Shown here: positions 36,296 through 45,344 of the stretch, piece by piece
Numbering within the stretch: position 1 is the stretch's first letter
How the letters are laid out: each line of letters begins with the position of its first letter
Source: Natronoarchaeum philippinense
Lineage (GTDB): Archaea > Halobacteriota > Halobacteria > Halobacteriales > Natronoarchaeaceae
NCBI RefSeq assembly: GCF_900215575.1
Contig: NZ_OBEJ01000005.1
Location: forward strand, 62,001-126,000
Direction of reading: 5' to 3'
DNA length: 64,000 bases
Translations under genes and position numbers: made by a program
Notes under the pieces: model-generated
What the model was told of the DNA's origin: nothing
The model's input: the letters and a program-made list of their open reading frames with translations, nothing else
Database searches by the model: none

Positions 36296-37351
36296 TCAGT
36301 CGCCCGCGCTGGGCTGGAGGCCGGCCCGTTCGACGTCTTGGCCGCCGACCGACGAGCGGTAGCTGTCCATCCCGTCGTCCCGCGTGATGCCGAAGTTCTC
36401 TTCGTGCAGTTCCTGCACGCGCTCGTACTCCTCGTCCGACAGCGCGGGAACGTCGCTGGCGGCCGCCCACGCGTCGATGTCGTCGGTCGTCCGGAACGTC
36501 GGCGTCACGGAGGCGACGGCGTCGTGATAGAGCAGCCACTGGATCGACGCCTGGGCCATCGTGCGCTCGCCGTCCCGTTCGAGGAAGCGGATCGACTCCA
36601 ACTTGTCCCAGCCGGTCTCGTACCACTCCTGCGGGCGGTGCGAGCGGTGGTCGCCCTCGCCGAGTTCGGTGTCGGGCGTGACCTGCTCGTTGAGCAGCCC
36701 CGAGGAGTGGGGGACGCGCGCGAGCACGCTCGTGTCGGCGTCGTGTTCCTCGACCGCGTCGAGGAAGTGCGTTCCCGGTCCCTGCTCGAACAGGTTGAAC
36801 ACGGTCTGGACGGCGTCGAACTCGCGCTCGACGGCGGCTTCGCCCTCGGCGAGCCAGCCGATCGAGGGGCCGAGCGCCCAGCCGATCGAGTCGACGCGGC
36901 CCGACTCGACGAGTTCGTCGAGCAGCTCCATCACGTCGTCGTCGACCTCGGCGGCGTTGGCGTTGTGAACCTGCAGCAGATCGACGTAGTCGGTGTCGAG
37001 CCGGTCGAGCGAGCGGTCGAGCGCCGTCTCGATCCACTCGGGCGTGATCTCCTTGGGGAGCTCGCCGTGGCCCGCCTGCGGGTTGTTGTAGAAGTCGTAG
37101 CCCACCTTCGTGCCGATAGTGACCTCCTCGCGGCGGTCGCCGAGCGCCTCACCGATGATCTCCTCGCTGGCGCCGTGGCCGTACACGTCGCCGGTGTCGA
37201 AGAAGGTGATCCCCCGGTCGAGCGCGTGGCGGACCATATCGATCGCCTGCTCGTCCGACCGGTCGCCCCACCAGTCCGTGCCGACGACCCACGCGCCGAA
37301 GCCGACTTCGCTCACTTCGACATCGGTGTCGCCCAGCGTTCGGTAGTGCAT
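36296..37351 (-). CDS. Aldo/keto reductase
   Basis: 351 residues. The barrel begins MHYRTLGDTDVEVSEVGFGA; FFDTGDVYGHG holds the catalytic Asp and Tyr, TKVGYDF the Lys, and DLLQVHN the His. The whole active site is intact, unlike the decayed copy at 2312. It should reduce aldehydes or ketones with NADPH; physiological substrate unknown. It may be cotranscribed with the oxidoreductase upstream at 37441. Confidence 0.92.
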   Translation of the reverse strand: MHYRTLGDTDVEVSEVGFGAWVVGTDWWGDRSDEQAIDMVRHALDRGITFFDTGDVYGHGASEEIIGEALGDRREEVTIGTKVGYDFYNNPQAGHGELPKEITPEWIETALDRSLDRLDTDYVDLLQVHNANAAEVDDDVMELLDELVESGRVDSIGWALGPSIGWLAEGEAAVEREFDAVQTVFNLFEQGPGTHFLDAVEEHDADTSVLARVPHSSGLLNEQVTPDTELGEGDHRSHRPQEWYETGWDKLESIRFLERDGERTMAQASIQWLLYHDAVASVTPTFRTTDDIDAWAAASDVPALSDEEYERVQELHEENFGITRDDGMDSYRSSVGGQDVERAGLQPSAGD

Positions 37352-37440
37352 GCGCGTGTGTTAGGAACGGGACCACTTAGCGCGTGCGGATTCCCGCTCG
37401 TCGGCGCCATTCCGAAGTCACTGCCGAGACCGCTGCCCGC

Positions 37441-38460
37441 TTACTCGCTCCGCTCGCCGACCTTCACGAGCTGTTTGCCGATGTTCTCGCCTTCGAACAG
37501 CCCGAGGAAGGCGTCGGGTGCGTTCTCCAGACCCTCAGTCACCGTCTCTCTGTACTCGATCTCGCCGGCACCGACCCACGCTGCGAGGTCGCGCGTCGCC
37601 TGCTCGAATCGCGGGGCGAAGTCGCCGACGAGGAACCCTTCGACCGTCGCCCGCGACTCGATCAGCGCTGGCAGCTTTCTCGGGCCGGTCGGCAGCTCTT
37701 GGGCGTTGTACAGCGATATCTGTCCGCAGACCGCCACGCTGGCATCCACGTTCAGTCTCGTGAAGACGGCGTCGGTGATCTCGCCACCGACGTTGTCGAA
37801 GTACGCGTCGACGCCCTCCGGGGCAGCCTCGTCGAGCGCGGCGCCGTAGTCGTCGGTCTCCTTGTAGTTGATCGCCGCGTCGAAGCCAAGGTCGTCTTCG
37901 AGGAAGGCGACCTTCTCTTCCGAGCCGGCAAAGCCGACCACGCGAGCGCCAGAGAGCTTCGCGATCTGGCCGGCTACGGAGCCGACCGCGCCCGCCGCGC
38001 CGGTCACGACGAACGTGTCGCCGGCCGCTACGTCGGCCACCTCGCGGGTCCCGAAGTAGGCCGTCCGGCCGGGCATCCCCAGCACGCCCAGCGCCGTCGA
38101 GACGGGGCCGTTTTCGGGATCAACCGGCTGCAGTTCGGCGCCCCGAGCGGTCGCGTAGTCGGCCCACTCCAGATTGCCGGTGACGACATCGCCCGCCTCG
38201 AAGCCGGTTCCGCGCTCGTCGACGACCTCGCCGACGACACCGGCCTGCAGCGGCTCGCCGACCGCCCACGCCTCCGCGTAGGACTCGCCGGCGTCCATCC
38301 GGCCGCGCATGTAGGGGTCGACAGAGAGATACAGCGTCCGGACCAGCGCCTCGCCCGGTCCCGGCTCCGGAACGTCTTCTTCCACGAGCTCGAAGGTGTC
38401 GCGGTCAGGTCGTCCGTCGGGACGGTTCGCCAGCAGGAACTTCCGATTCGTTTCTGACAT
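37441..38460 (-). CDS. NADP-dependent quinone/leukotriene-type oxidoreductase
   Basis: 339 residues from ATG 38460 (MSETNRKFLLANRPDGRPDR). Zinc-independent MDR family: LSVDPYMRGRMD is typical of the leukotriene B4/prostaglandin reductase group, and the cofactor motif is VTGAAGAVGSVAGQ. It reduces enones or quinones; no zinc site is seen. The longer frame upstream is rejected because MSETN is the usual start of these proteins. Confidence 0.9.
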   Translation of the reverse strand: MSETNRKFLLANRPDGRPDRDTFELVEEDVPEPGPGEALVRTLYLSVDPYMRGRMDAGESYAEAWAVGEPLQAGVVGEVVDERGTGFEAGDVVTGNLEWADYATARGAELQPVDPENGPVSTALGVLGMPGRTAYFGTREVADVAAGDTFVVTGAAGAVGSVAGQIAKLSGARVVGFAGSEEKVAFLEDDLGFDAAINYKETDDYGAALDEAAPEGVDAYFDNVGGEITDAVFTRLNVDASVAVCGQISLYNAQELPTGPRKLPALIESRATVEGFLVGDFAPRFEQATRDLAAWVGAGEIEYRETVTEGLENAPDAFLGLFEGENIGKQLVKVGERSE

Positions 38461-38667
38461 CATCCCATCTTCGCAAGCCGAGTCAAAGACCAGCCCGGTA
38501 ACGGACGTACCCTCGCCGAGGGTCAGGGTCATACGTGGTGAGAAGCGCCATTCTCTGAACTGCCCCTCACGATGTCATTCGGGCATGACAGCGTGGTTTC
38601 GGACACTCACTGATGCCGTTTGGTTCTCTGTTAAAGTCTAGTTATTAATGTTTAGAAAATACATGCA

Positions 38668-38677
38668 TTTATTATAG
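38668..38677 (+). promoter_or_regulatory. Strong AT-rich TATA element
   Basis: TTTATTATAG lies 22-31 nt before ATG 38699, inside a strongly AT-rich stretch of about 70 nt (38625-38695) that stands out in this GC-rich window. Confidence 0.65.
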
Positions 38678-38698
38678 TAGAGTATGAAATGTTGCTCC

Positions 38699-38953
38699 AT
38701 GACCAGCGAGAACGGGAATCAGTCGGGAACCGGTGATCGGCCATTTGCAGCGAGCACCGACGAGATCGACGCCGTCGACCCCGAGCAGGTCGCGGCACTG
38801 GACGACGAATCGGTCGCCGACGACGGCCCGGACCCCGAGCAGTTCGAGGATTTCGTTCGCGGCGTCGACCCCGAACGGACAGCCTCCGCCGACCGTCCCG
38901 AGTCGTCCGTCCCCATCGACGCCTCGATGGACGAACTGTTCGGCGAGCAGTGA
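38699..38953 (+). CDS. Small acidic haloarchaeal protein
   Basis: 84 residues starting MTSENGNQSGTGDRPFAAST. Very acidic, with repeated DPEQ/DPER units (VDPEQ, PDPEQFEDF, VDPERTA) and a C-terminal amphipathic ASMDELFGEQ. No known fold or motif is visible; probably a short regulator or adaptor. Transcription starts from a strong AT-rich promoter, suggesting high or regulated expression. Confidence 0.7.
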   Translation: MTSENGNQSGTGDRPFAASTDEIDAVDPEQVAALDDESVADDGPDPEQFEDFVRGVDPERTASADRPESSVPIDASMDELFGEQ

Positions 38954-38989
38954 GCCAGTGCCGCCGCGGCGTCGCCACGCGGCGTCGTC

Positions 38990-39006
38990 GCGCTCGCGGC
39001 GAGCGC
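38990..39006. terminator. GC-rich hairpin between the acidic protein and acyltransferase genes
   Basis: GCGCTCGC-G-GCGAGCGC forms an 8-bp stem around one base, 37 nt after the stop at 38953. No run of T follows, so terminator activity is uncertain. Confidence 0.35.
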
Positions 39007-39052
39007 GGCCCCGACGGAAACCCATTTTAACGGCGGTGAGCAAGGAAGGGCA

Positions 39053-39958
39053 ATGACCAAGCGCCACGTCAGCCTCCCCGAGGACGCCGAAGCGGGTCTC
39101 GAGGCGTTTATCGAGGAGGTAGACCAACGGCTCTCCTCTGACGAAGACACCTGTTCGGTCGTCGAGGACGTGCTCGTCGACTTACACGGCGACCGGGACG
39201 CTTACGAGCGCTGGCAGGCCGGCGAAGACGTTTCACCAGCCGAGCGCGTCCGACTGCAGGGCTATGACCCCTGTAACTCCACGCTCGAAAGCGAGTACTA
39301 CGCTGAAAAAGACGAGGAGACGTTCCGGGAGTCAAAGCACCTCCAGTGGCTCTGGCGCCAGTTCGACGCGACGCCGATGGCCGACAACGTCGAGTTCGCA
39401 CTGCGATTTCGTCAGATGCTCGGCGAGCACCTCTTCGACGAGTGCGGGGAAAACTGCCGATTTTTCAAGGGGATCTCGGTTACCTACGGCCACAACATCT
39501 CGGTCGGCGACAACGTCGTGATCCACGACGACGTTCATCTCGACGACCGCGGCAAGCTCACGATCGGCGACCGCGTGTCGATCTCCGACGGCGTCCACCT
39601 CTACAGTCACGACCACGACCTCGTCGACCAGACGCAGGTGGACAACTTCCACACGATCGTCGAGGACGACGCGCGGGTCACCTACGACGCCATGGTTCGG
39701 GCGGGCTGTCGCGTGGGCGAGAACGCCGTCGTCGGCGCTCGGTCGGTCGTACAGGGGGACATCCCGGATCATCACGTCGCCGTCGGGACGCCGGCGACGA
39801 GCGTCAAGATCAAGCCGGGCTGGGAGGAGGTCGCGACGCCGCTCGACGCCGAGGGCGTCAATGCCAACCGACAGGACGAGCGCCGGATCGAACGCGACCT
39901 TCCCGATGATTTCGAGCCGTTCGACGAGTTCCAGCGCGACCTCGAACCGCCGAACTAA
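39053..39958 (+). CDS. Hexapeptide-repeat acyltransferase with RHH-like N-terminus
   Basis: 301 residues. The first 55 residues (MTKRHVSLPEDAEAGLEAFI) resemble a ribbon-helix-helix fold. Residues about 150-250 are left-handed beta-helix repeats (ISVGDNVVIHDDVHLDDRGK, TIGDRVSISDGV, AVVGARSVVQGDIPDHHVAV), the CoA-acyltransferase fold of the maltose/galactoside O-acetyltransferase group, with the catalytic His in HLYSHDHDLV. The acceptor is unknown. Confidence 0.88.
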   Translation: MTKRHVSLPEDAEAGLEAFIEEVDQRLSSDEDTCSVVEDVLVDLHGDRDAYERWQAGEDVSPAERVRLQGYDPCNSTLESEYYAEKDEETFRESKHLQWLWRQFDATPMADNVEFALRFRQMLGEHLFDECGENCRFFKGISVTYGHNISVGDNVVIHDDVHLDDRGKLTIGDRVSISDGVHLYSHDHDLVDQTQVDNFHTIVEDDARVTYDAMVRAGCRVGENAVVGARSVVQGDIPDHHVAVGTPATSVKIKPGWEEVATPLDAEGVNANRQDERRIERDLPDDFEPFDEFQRDLEPPN

Positions 39959-39971
39959 CTCCCGACCGCGA

Positions 39972-40181
39972 TCAGAATAGCCAGCGTTCGAGCGCCTGTT
40001 CGACCGCAATCAGCCCCACTAGTGCTCCGAACCAGTACGAGCCGACGATCCACTCACCCGACAGCGCGTTGACGCCGATCGACAGCCAGACCGCGGCGAC
40101 GACATACGCGGCTATCACGACGAAAAACGTCGCGTAACTCCATCTACCGTGCGTCGGATCGTCAGTCGATTCGTCACCCAT
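39972..40181 (-). CDS. Small two-TM membrane protein
   Basis: 69 residues: a short polar N-terminus, transmembrane segments near 18-37 and 45-65, and a charged ending ALERWLF. Unrecognised. Downstream of the acyltransferase on the opposite strand. Confidence 0.65.
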   Translation of the reverse strand: MGDESTDDPTHGRWSYATFFVVIAAYVVAAVWLSIGVNALSGEWIVGSYWFGALVGLIAVEQALERWLF

Positions 40182-40322
40182 CGTCTGATCGGAGCCGGTC
40201 GCCGTTCGATTGTGAATCAGTACCGTCTACCGTCGTCCTTCTCACTCGACTATTAATAATCATTCTGGACTGGTGGCAATCGCACCGAACAATCAAGTTG
40301 TGTGAGACCGTACACCACACTG

Positions 40323-40646
40323 ATGGACGTCTGGCAGTGGGTCGTACTGTACGCGACGTTCCTCGCGGTCGTGCAGTTACTGTTGTACTACTACTTCCGC
40401 CGGAACCGGGACCGCCGTTCGGTCCCCGCATCGGGGCTTCGTGACGCCGGCCAGCTCAACGGCGCCGTCCCGAACGGACGCGGTTCCGGTGAGGGTTCGG
40501 AAGCCGCCGAGGAGTTCGACGCGCCCGGTGATGCCCCCGGCCCGGTCGCGGAGGGAGTGATCGTCTGCCCCCACTGTGGCGCGCGAAACGAGCGCGAGCC
40601 CACCTACACGTACTGCCGGAACTGCGCCGCCCAGCTCGGTGCCTGA
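40323..40646 (+). CDS. Membrane-anchored zinc-ribbon protein (DUF7577-like)
   Basis: 107 residues: one N-terminal transmembrane segment (MDVWQWVVLYATFLAVVQLL), a disordered linker and a C-terminal zinc ribbon CPHCGARNE...YCRNCAAQ. The pattern matches small haloarchaeal membrane zinc-ribbon proteins. No partner seen. Confidence 0.75.
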   Translation: MDVWQWVVLYATFLAVVQLLLYYYFRRNRDRRSVPASGLRDAGQLNGAVPNGRGSGEGSEAAEEFDAPGDAPGPVAEGVIVCPHCGARNEREPTYTYCRNCAAQLGA

Positions 40647-40705
40647 GGGGTCGCCCGTGTTGGGCGACCCCGGCCGATTTTGTCTCGTCCCGTCGAATCG
40701 TCCGT

Positions 40706-41812
40706 ATGAGCGGAAGCCCCAGCGAACACGCCGGCGCGGTCGGTCATCACTTTGCTGCCTTCGACCGCCGCGACTGGCACCGTCCGGTCGATCGCGGGCC
40801 GCTCCGGTTCGCCGTCGTCGGCGTCGGAACGTTCGCCAAGAACCGGGCGCTGCCGGCGATCAGCACCGTCGAGCAGACCGAGACGACGGTGTTCGTGAGC
40901 AACACCGTCTCCGAATCCGACCCGGTCGCTCGGGAGTACGACATCGAGGCCGTCGTCGGATACGACGAGTTTCACGCCGGTGCGGCGACCGACGACTACG
41001 ACGCCGTCTACGTGGCGGCGCCGAACGCCTTCCACCGCGAATACGCCGAGTCGGCCGCCAAGCACGGCAAGCACGTCCTCTGCGAGAAGCCGCTTGCGAC
41101 CAGTGTCGCCGACGCCCGGTCGATGGTCGACGCCTGCGAGGACGCCGGCGTCACGCTGATGACCGCCTATCGACTCCACGTCGAACCGGCGACGCGTCGC
41201 ACCCGCGAACTCGTGCAGGAGGGGTACATCGGGCGCCCGGTACAGGTCCACAGCACGTTCGCTACGAAGTTGCTCGACGGCCACGACGACGACCACTGGC
41301 GGCTTGACCCGTCGATCGCCGGCGGCGGCGCGACGATCGACCTCGGCGTCTATCCGATCAACGCGATCCGGTTTCTCCTCGACGAAGATCCGGTCACCGT
41401 GCAGGGCGTCACCAACGCTTGGGGGTCGGCGTTCGACCGCGTCGAGGAACACGCCGCGTTTCAGTTGACGTTTCCCTCCGGCGTCGTCGCCTCCTGTTCG
41501 ACGACGTTCGACGGCCAGCCCGACAGCCACTTGCAGCTCGTCGGAACCGACGGTTCGATCTCGATCGACTCGCCCTACGGCGGCGACGTTCCACAGGAAG
41601 TCACCGTCGAATGTGGCGACATGCGCATGGAGTACACCGGCGCTCCGGTCGACGACGTTTGTGAAGAAGTCGCGTACTTCGCGAATCACGTGCTCACCGG
41701 TCGCCGTCCCGGTCCGGACGGTCGGGACGGTCTCACCGATCTTCGCGTCGTCGAGGCCGTCTACGACTCGGCCGAGAACGGCCGACGCGTCGAACTCGAC
41801 GCCGACGACTAA
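40706..41812 (+). CDS. Gfo/Idh/MocA oxidoreductase, D-xylose 1-dehydrogenase-like
   Basis: 368 residues. The N-terminal region (FAAFDRRDWHRP then RFAVVGVGTFAKNRALPAI) and CEKPLAT resemble haloarchaeal NADP D-xylose dehydrogenase, which oxidises xylose to xylonolactone in the oxidative pentose pathway. GGGATIDLGVYPIN completes the fold. No other pathway genes (xacB, xacC) are nearby, so the substrate remains inferred; glucose and other sugars are alternatives. Confidence 0.85.
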   Translation: MSGSPSEHAGAVGHHFAAFDRRDWHRPVDRGPLRFAVVGVGTFAKNRALPAISTVEQTETTVFVSNTVSESDPVAREYDIEAVVGYDEFHAGAATDDYDAVYVAAPNAFHREYAESAAKHGKHVLCEKPLATSVADARSMVDACEDAGVTLMTAYRLHVEPATRRTRELVQEGYIGRPVQVHSTFATKLLDGHDDDHWRLDPSIAGGGATIDLGVYPINAIRFLLDEDPVTVQGVTNAWGSAFDRVEEHAAFQLTFPSGVVASCSTTFDGQPDSHLQLVGTDGSISIDSPYGGDVPQEVTVECGDMRMEYTGAPVDDVCEEVAYFANHVLTGRRPGPDGRDGLTDLRVVEAVYDSAENGRRVELDADD

Positions 41813-41813
41813 C

Positions 41814-42467
41814 TCAGCCAGCCAGCGCGGTTTTCACGTCTGAGACGCTCTCGGCGTCGACGATCACGGCCACCTGATCGCCCGATTCGAGCGTCGTTCC
41901 CGGCAGGGGGATCGTCAGCGACTCGTGTTGGCGTCCGTGGGCGTAGATTCGAGCGCTCTCGGGTAACTCGACCTCGCTCACCCGGCTTCCGACGGCGCCC
42001 GATCCGTCGCCGATGGTGAACACCGAGAGCTGGAGCTTCTCGGTCAGATCCGAGAGGACGTTGAAGTCCCCGCCCAAAAGCGCCGTCTTCGCGCCCGCGG
42101 CGCCCAGTCGCTCGGGGTAGATCACCTCGTCCACGTCGTCGGCGTACTTCTGGTAGATGTCCTCGCGGTAGTCCTCGTCGATGCGCAGCACGGTCCGACA
42201 GCCGTGGTGCTTGCCGATCATGCAGGCCGCGAAGTTGACGTTGAGATCGCCCGTCAGCCCGCCGACGGCGTCGACCGTCGACAGGTCGATCCCCTCGAAC
42301 GTGGCGTCTTCGGCGCCGTCGCCCTCGATCGTCTCGAACCCTTCATCGCGCGCCCGGTCGATCTTGTCGGGATCGTTCTCGACGACGATCACCTCGTGGC
42401 CCTCCTCGCGCAGGATGCGCGCGGTCCGGATGCCGACTCGACCATACCCCACGATAACAAACTTCAT
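41814..42467 (-). CDS. trkA: TrkA family potassium uptake regulator
   Basis: 217 residues: a Rossmann domain (VIVGYGRVGIRTARILREEG) for NAD(H) and a TrkA_C domain (about 140-215). It regulates Trk/Ktr K+ transport. No trkH is adjacent here; it overlaps nothing and ends a few bases after the sugar dehydrogenase stop. Promoter GTCTTTTTGAG lies about 25-35 nt upstream. Confidence 0.92.
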   Translation of the reverse strand: MKFVIVGYGRVGIRTARILREEGHEVIVVENDPDKIDRARDEGFETIEGDGAEDATFEGIDLSTVDAVGGLTGDLNVNFAACMIGKHHGCRTVLRIDEDYREDIYQKYADDVDEVIYPERLGAAGAKTALLGGDFNVLSDLTEKLQLSVFTIGDGSGAVGSRVSEVELPESARIYAHGRQHESLTIPLPGTTLESGDQVAVIVDAESVSDVKTALAG

Positions 42468-42610
42468 GGGAGACCCCTACGCGGCCGTCCCTCAAAAAGA
42501 CTAGTCCCGGATTCGGTGGTCGACGCCGATGACGCCGCGGCGTCGCTGATGGGGCGCGGGTCGCCGAGCATCACAATTCGAAGCGACGAGAACAGCAGAT
42601 CTGATCAGGC

Positions 42611-43630
42611 CTACCCGCGGAGCGACGGCGTAGCGAGCAGGCCAGAGCCGACGAGCGCGGTCGAGACGACAGGTTCCGCCGGATCGCCGGCCAGCGTTCC
42701 GACGCTGAGCCCGACCGCGAGAATCGCCGCCAGTGCGACCGCAGCGACGCCCGCCCCGGTCGGCGTGGCAGGAAATGGAGCGGCATCGCCACTGACGCCG
42801 AGACGGGCGGCGACGCCGCCGATCGCGGCACCCAGCGCGCTGGCGGCCTCGCTGCCGACGCCGGCGATCGGGACGGCGAGCAAGCTCACGAGTAGGGCGA
42901 CCGCGAACGCCGGGGCGAGGGGATCGTCGGCGCGGCGAACCAGCGGGACCGCGACGGCCAGACACGCCGCGCCCAACAGGACGCCGGCGACCACGTCGAT
43001 CGGCGCGTGGACGCCCAGCGCAACCCGCGAGAGACAGACCAGCGTGATCACGCCGCCGGCGGCCGCGAGGCGGTGGCGTCGGCGTCCCGCCTCGAGAACG
43101 AGCGCGAGCGCACCCCACGTAACTGTCGCGCCGGTCGCGTGCCCGCTCGGGAATCCCGGCGAGGCGTCTGTGGTCTCGGACTCGTACAGCGGGCGCAACA
43201 GTTCCGGAACGGCTTCAGCCGGCGCCAGCGGTCCGGCGGTCGGCCGCGGGTGTGCGAGCCAGACCTTGAGAGCGAGTGTCACCGACAGCGCGGCGAGCAC
43301 GACGCCGAACAGCGCCCCGACCTCGTCCCGGCCGGTGAACCAGTACGCCGCCGTCAGCGCGATGACGAGCACCCAGACCTCGCCCAGCAGCGTCGCAAGC
43401 AGCCACGCCGTCGCGCTCCAGTCGGGCAGTAGCGACTGGACCATTTCGACATCGACCGACAGCGCGCCGACTGCTCGGGCCGTTTCGACGCCGATCGACT
43501 GGGCCGTCTCGACACCGGCAGATCGCACTCGCTCGGCGCCCGCCGACAGCACGTCATCGGCGCCGACGGACTGAGCCGTCTTGACGCCGAGGCTTCCGAG
43601 CAGGTCGATGCCGGTGTGAGCGATTGACAT
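42611..43630 (-). CDS. PAP2-superfamily lipid phosphatase with repetitive N-terminus
   Basis: 339 residues. PAP2 motifs are complete: KVWLAHPRP, GFPSGHATG and SRVALGVHAPIDV. Membrane segments surround them. The first 65 residues are a hydrophilic helical repeat (VKTAQSVGA, VRSAGVETAQSIGVETARAV), unusual for PAP2 enzymes and possibly membrane-associated. It starts 4 nt after the BrkB-family stop, so the pair forms an operon. Confidence 0.88.
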   Translation of the reverse strand: MSIAHTGIDLLGSLGVKTAQSVGADDVLSAGAERVRSAGVETAQSIGVETARAVGALSVDVEMVQSLLPDWSATAWLLATLLGEVWVLVIALTAAYWFTGRDEVGALFGVVLAALSVTLALKVWLAHPRPTAGPLAPAEAVPELLRPLYESETTDASPGFPSGHATGATVTWGALALVLEAGRRRHRLAAAGGVITLVCLSRVALGVHAPIDVVAGVLLGAACLAVAVPLVRRADDPLAPAFAVALLVSLLAVPIAGVGSEAASALGAAIGGVAARLGVSGDAAPFPATPTGAGVAAVALAAILAVGLSVGTLAGDPAEPVVSTALVGSGLLATPSLRG

Positions 43631-43634
43631 GGGT

Positions 43635-45266
43635 TCAGGAGCGCCACGAGCCGATCGCGTTTCTGAGGCGACCGGGGACGCCGAGCAGCGAGAGGCCGGT
43701 CCCGACGAGCACCATCAGGACGTACAGCCCCAGCGTCGACAGCCAGATCACGAGCATCGCAAAGATCGCCCAGCCGCCTTCGAGATACGGCGTGTAGAAC
43801 GCCGCGATCGTCATGGCGGTGCCGTACAGCAACACCACGTAGGGCCCCCAGCCCCGCGCGTGGCCCCGCCGGACGCGCCGGCGGACGTAGCGCTTGAGGT
43901 CGCTCTCGAACTCGTCGCGGTCGACGGTCCGCTCGTCGACGCTGTCCTCGAACTCGTCGAGCTCCGAGCGCAGATCGGCGATCTCGCTGTTCAGTCGCGC
44001 CACTTCGCTGGCCGGCGCCGTTCCGGGCCGGACCCGCTCGGACGCGGTGGGGTCGTCCGGCGCGTCGGACGGCTCCCCCGCTGTTTCGTCCGGGGCGTTA
44101 GTCCCCGCCTCGGGGCCGCCGTCCGTGGTTTCGGGGCCCTCGGGCCCGGTCTTCGACCCGCCGGCGTCGTCCGGTCGCTCAGATGAGTCCTCGCCAGTCA
44201 TCGCTTCAGATGTGTCAGGCTGTCGAGCGCCACCACGTTGTACTTGCCGGTCTGTCCCAGTGTGGTCGTCGCCGGGGTCGCCGGTTGTGACCGGTCCGTT
44301 GGCTGTCTCGCCCGCGCTGCCCGCGTTGTCGGCGTCGAGCGCGTCGGCGACCTCGTCGCTACTCGGGGCGTTGCCGACGCTCGCTGTCATCTCGTTTCGA
44401 TCTTGTTCGTCGGGATTGTAGCCCGGGCTGTAATCCATCGCGGCGGCGTCGTCGGCGTCGAGCCGTCCGGAACGCACCGCGTTGACGACCGCGCCGAGCA
44501 TCACGACCAGCGCGCCGAAGTACAGCCACGTCACCAGCAGCAACGCCCCGCCGAGCACGCCGTAGGCGGTCACGCTGCCGGTGCTGGCCGAGTACAACTG
44601 GAACCCCACGCCGAGCGCGACCCACCCCAGCGCCGCGAACAGCGTCCCAGGCAACGCCTCTTCGTACCCGATGTCGGCGTCGGGCAAGAGCAGGTACATC
44701 GGGTAGAACACGACAGCGAGCGTGGCGACGAGCACCGCAAAACCGATCTGGGGCGCGATGTCGCCGGCCGGTATTCGTTCTATCACCGTGCCGACGACGG
44801 CCATCGAGACGACGCCGACGACGACCGCCACCGCGACGACGATGGCGTCTCGCATCTCGTCGACGAGCGTCTTCGAGTCGGTGGTGCCGTACACCTGCGC
44901 GAACGCCTTGTCGAGTCCGCGAAACAGCCGCAGGCCGCTCCAGAGCAACACGACGGAGCCGATCAGCGTCGCACCACTCCGGCCGGCATCGGCCGTCAGC
45001 GCCTCCGTGAGCAACGCCTGCGCGTCGGGCGTCAGGAACTCCTCGACGAGACGCTCGACCTGTGATTCGACGGCAGTGCCCGTCACCGAGGCGATCACCA
45101 GCCCGAGCAGCGACAGCGGGATCAGCGAGACGAACGCGTAGTAGGCGACCGCCGCCGCCAGAAACGTGATCTGCTCGGATCGGGCGGCCATCACGATCGC
45201 GCGGAGGTCGTCGGGGACGGCGTCGAGTCGCTGTCGCACGGCCGATAGTTCGGCGCCGTCGTACAA
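43635..45266 (-). CDS. YihY/BrkB family membrane protein with long linker and extra TM pair
   Basis: 543 residues. The BrkB domain spans about residues 20-285 (ARSEQITFLAAAVAYYAFVS, then GLDKAFAQVYGT). A Glu/Asp/Pro-rich disordered region (290-425), a coiled coil (428-470, ARLNSEIADLRSELDEFEDS) and two further membrane segments (490-535) follow. The family function is unsettled. Cotranscribed with the PAP2 gene downstream. Confidence 0.85.
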   Translation of the reverse strand: MYDGAELSAVRQRLDAVPDDLRAIVMAARSEQITFLAAAVAYYAFVSLIPLSLLGLVIASVTGTAVESQVERLVEEFLTPDAQALLTEALTADAGRSGATLIGSVVLLWSGLRLFRGLDKAFAQVYGTTDSKTLVDEMRDAIVVAVAVVVGVVSMAVVGTVIERIPAGDIAPQIGFAVLVATLAVVFYPMYLLLPDADIGYEEALPGTLFAALGWVALGVGFQLYSASTGSVTAYGVLGGALLLVTWLYFGALVVMLGAVVNAVRSGRLDADDAAAMDYSPGYNPDEQDRNEMTASVGNAPSSDEVADALDADNAGSAGETANGPVTTGDPGDDHTGTDRQVQRGGARQPDTSEAMTGEDSSERPDDAGGSKTGPEGPETTDGGPEAGTNAPDETAGEPSDAPDDPTASERVRPGTAPASEVARLNSEIADLRSELDEFEDSVDERTVDRDEFESDLKRYVRRRVRRGHARGWGPYVVLLYGTAMTIAAFYTPYLEGGWAIFAMLVIWLSTLGLYVLMVLVGTGLSLLGVPGRLRNAIGSWRS

Positions 45267-45274
45267 ATAGGTCC

Positions 45275-45288
45275 GGCGTCTCGACGCC
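45275..45288 (+). repeat. Intergenic copy of GGCGTCTCGACGCC
   Basis: Exact copy of the 14-nt palindromic repeat, between the BrkB start and trm1 stop, followed by CGCTGCG as in the other copies' GC-rich flanks. Confidence 0.45.
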
Positions 45289-45344
45289 GCTGCGTCCGCG
45301 CGGATCGGGCTGTACTCTCCTGAACCGTGCTCACCTGCGCCCGC

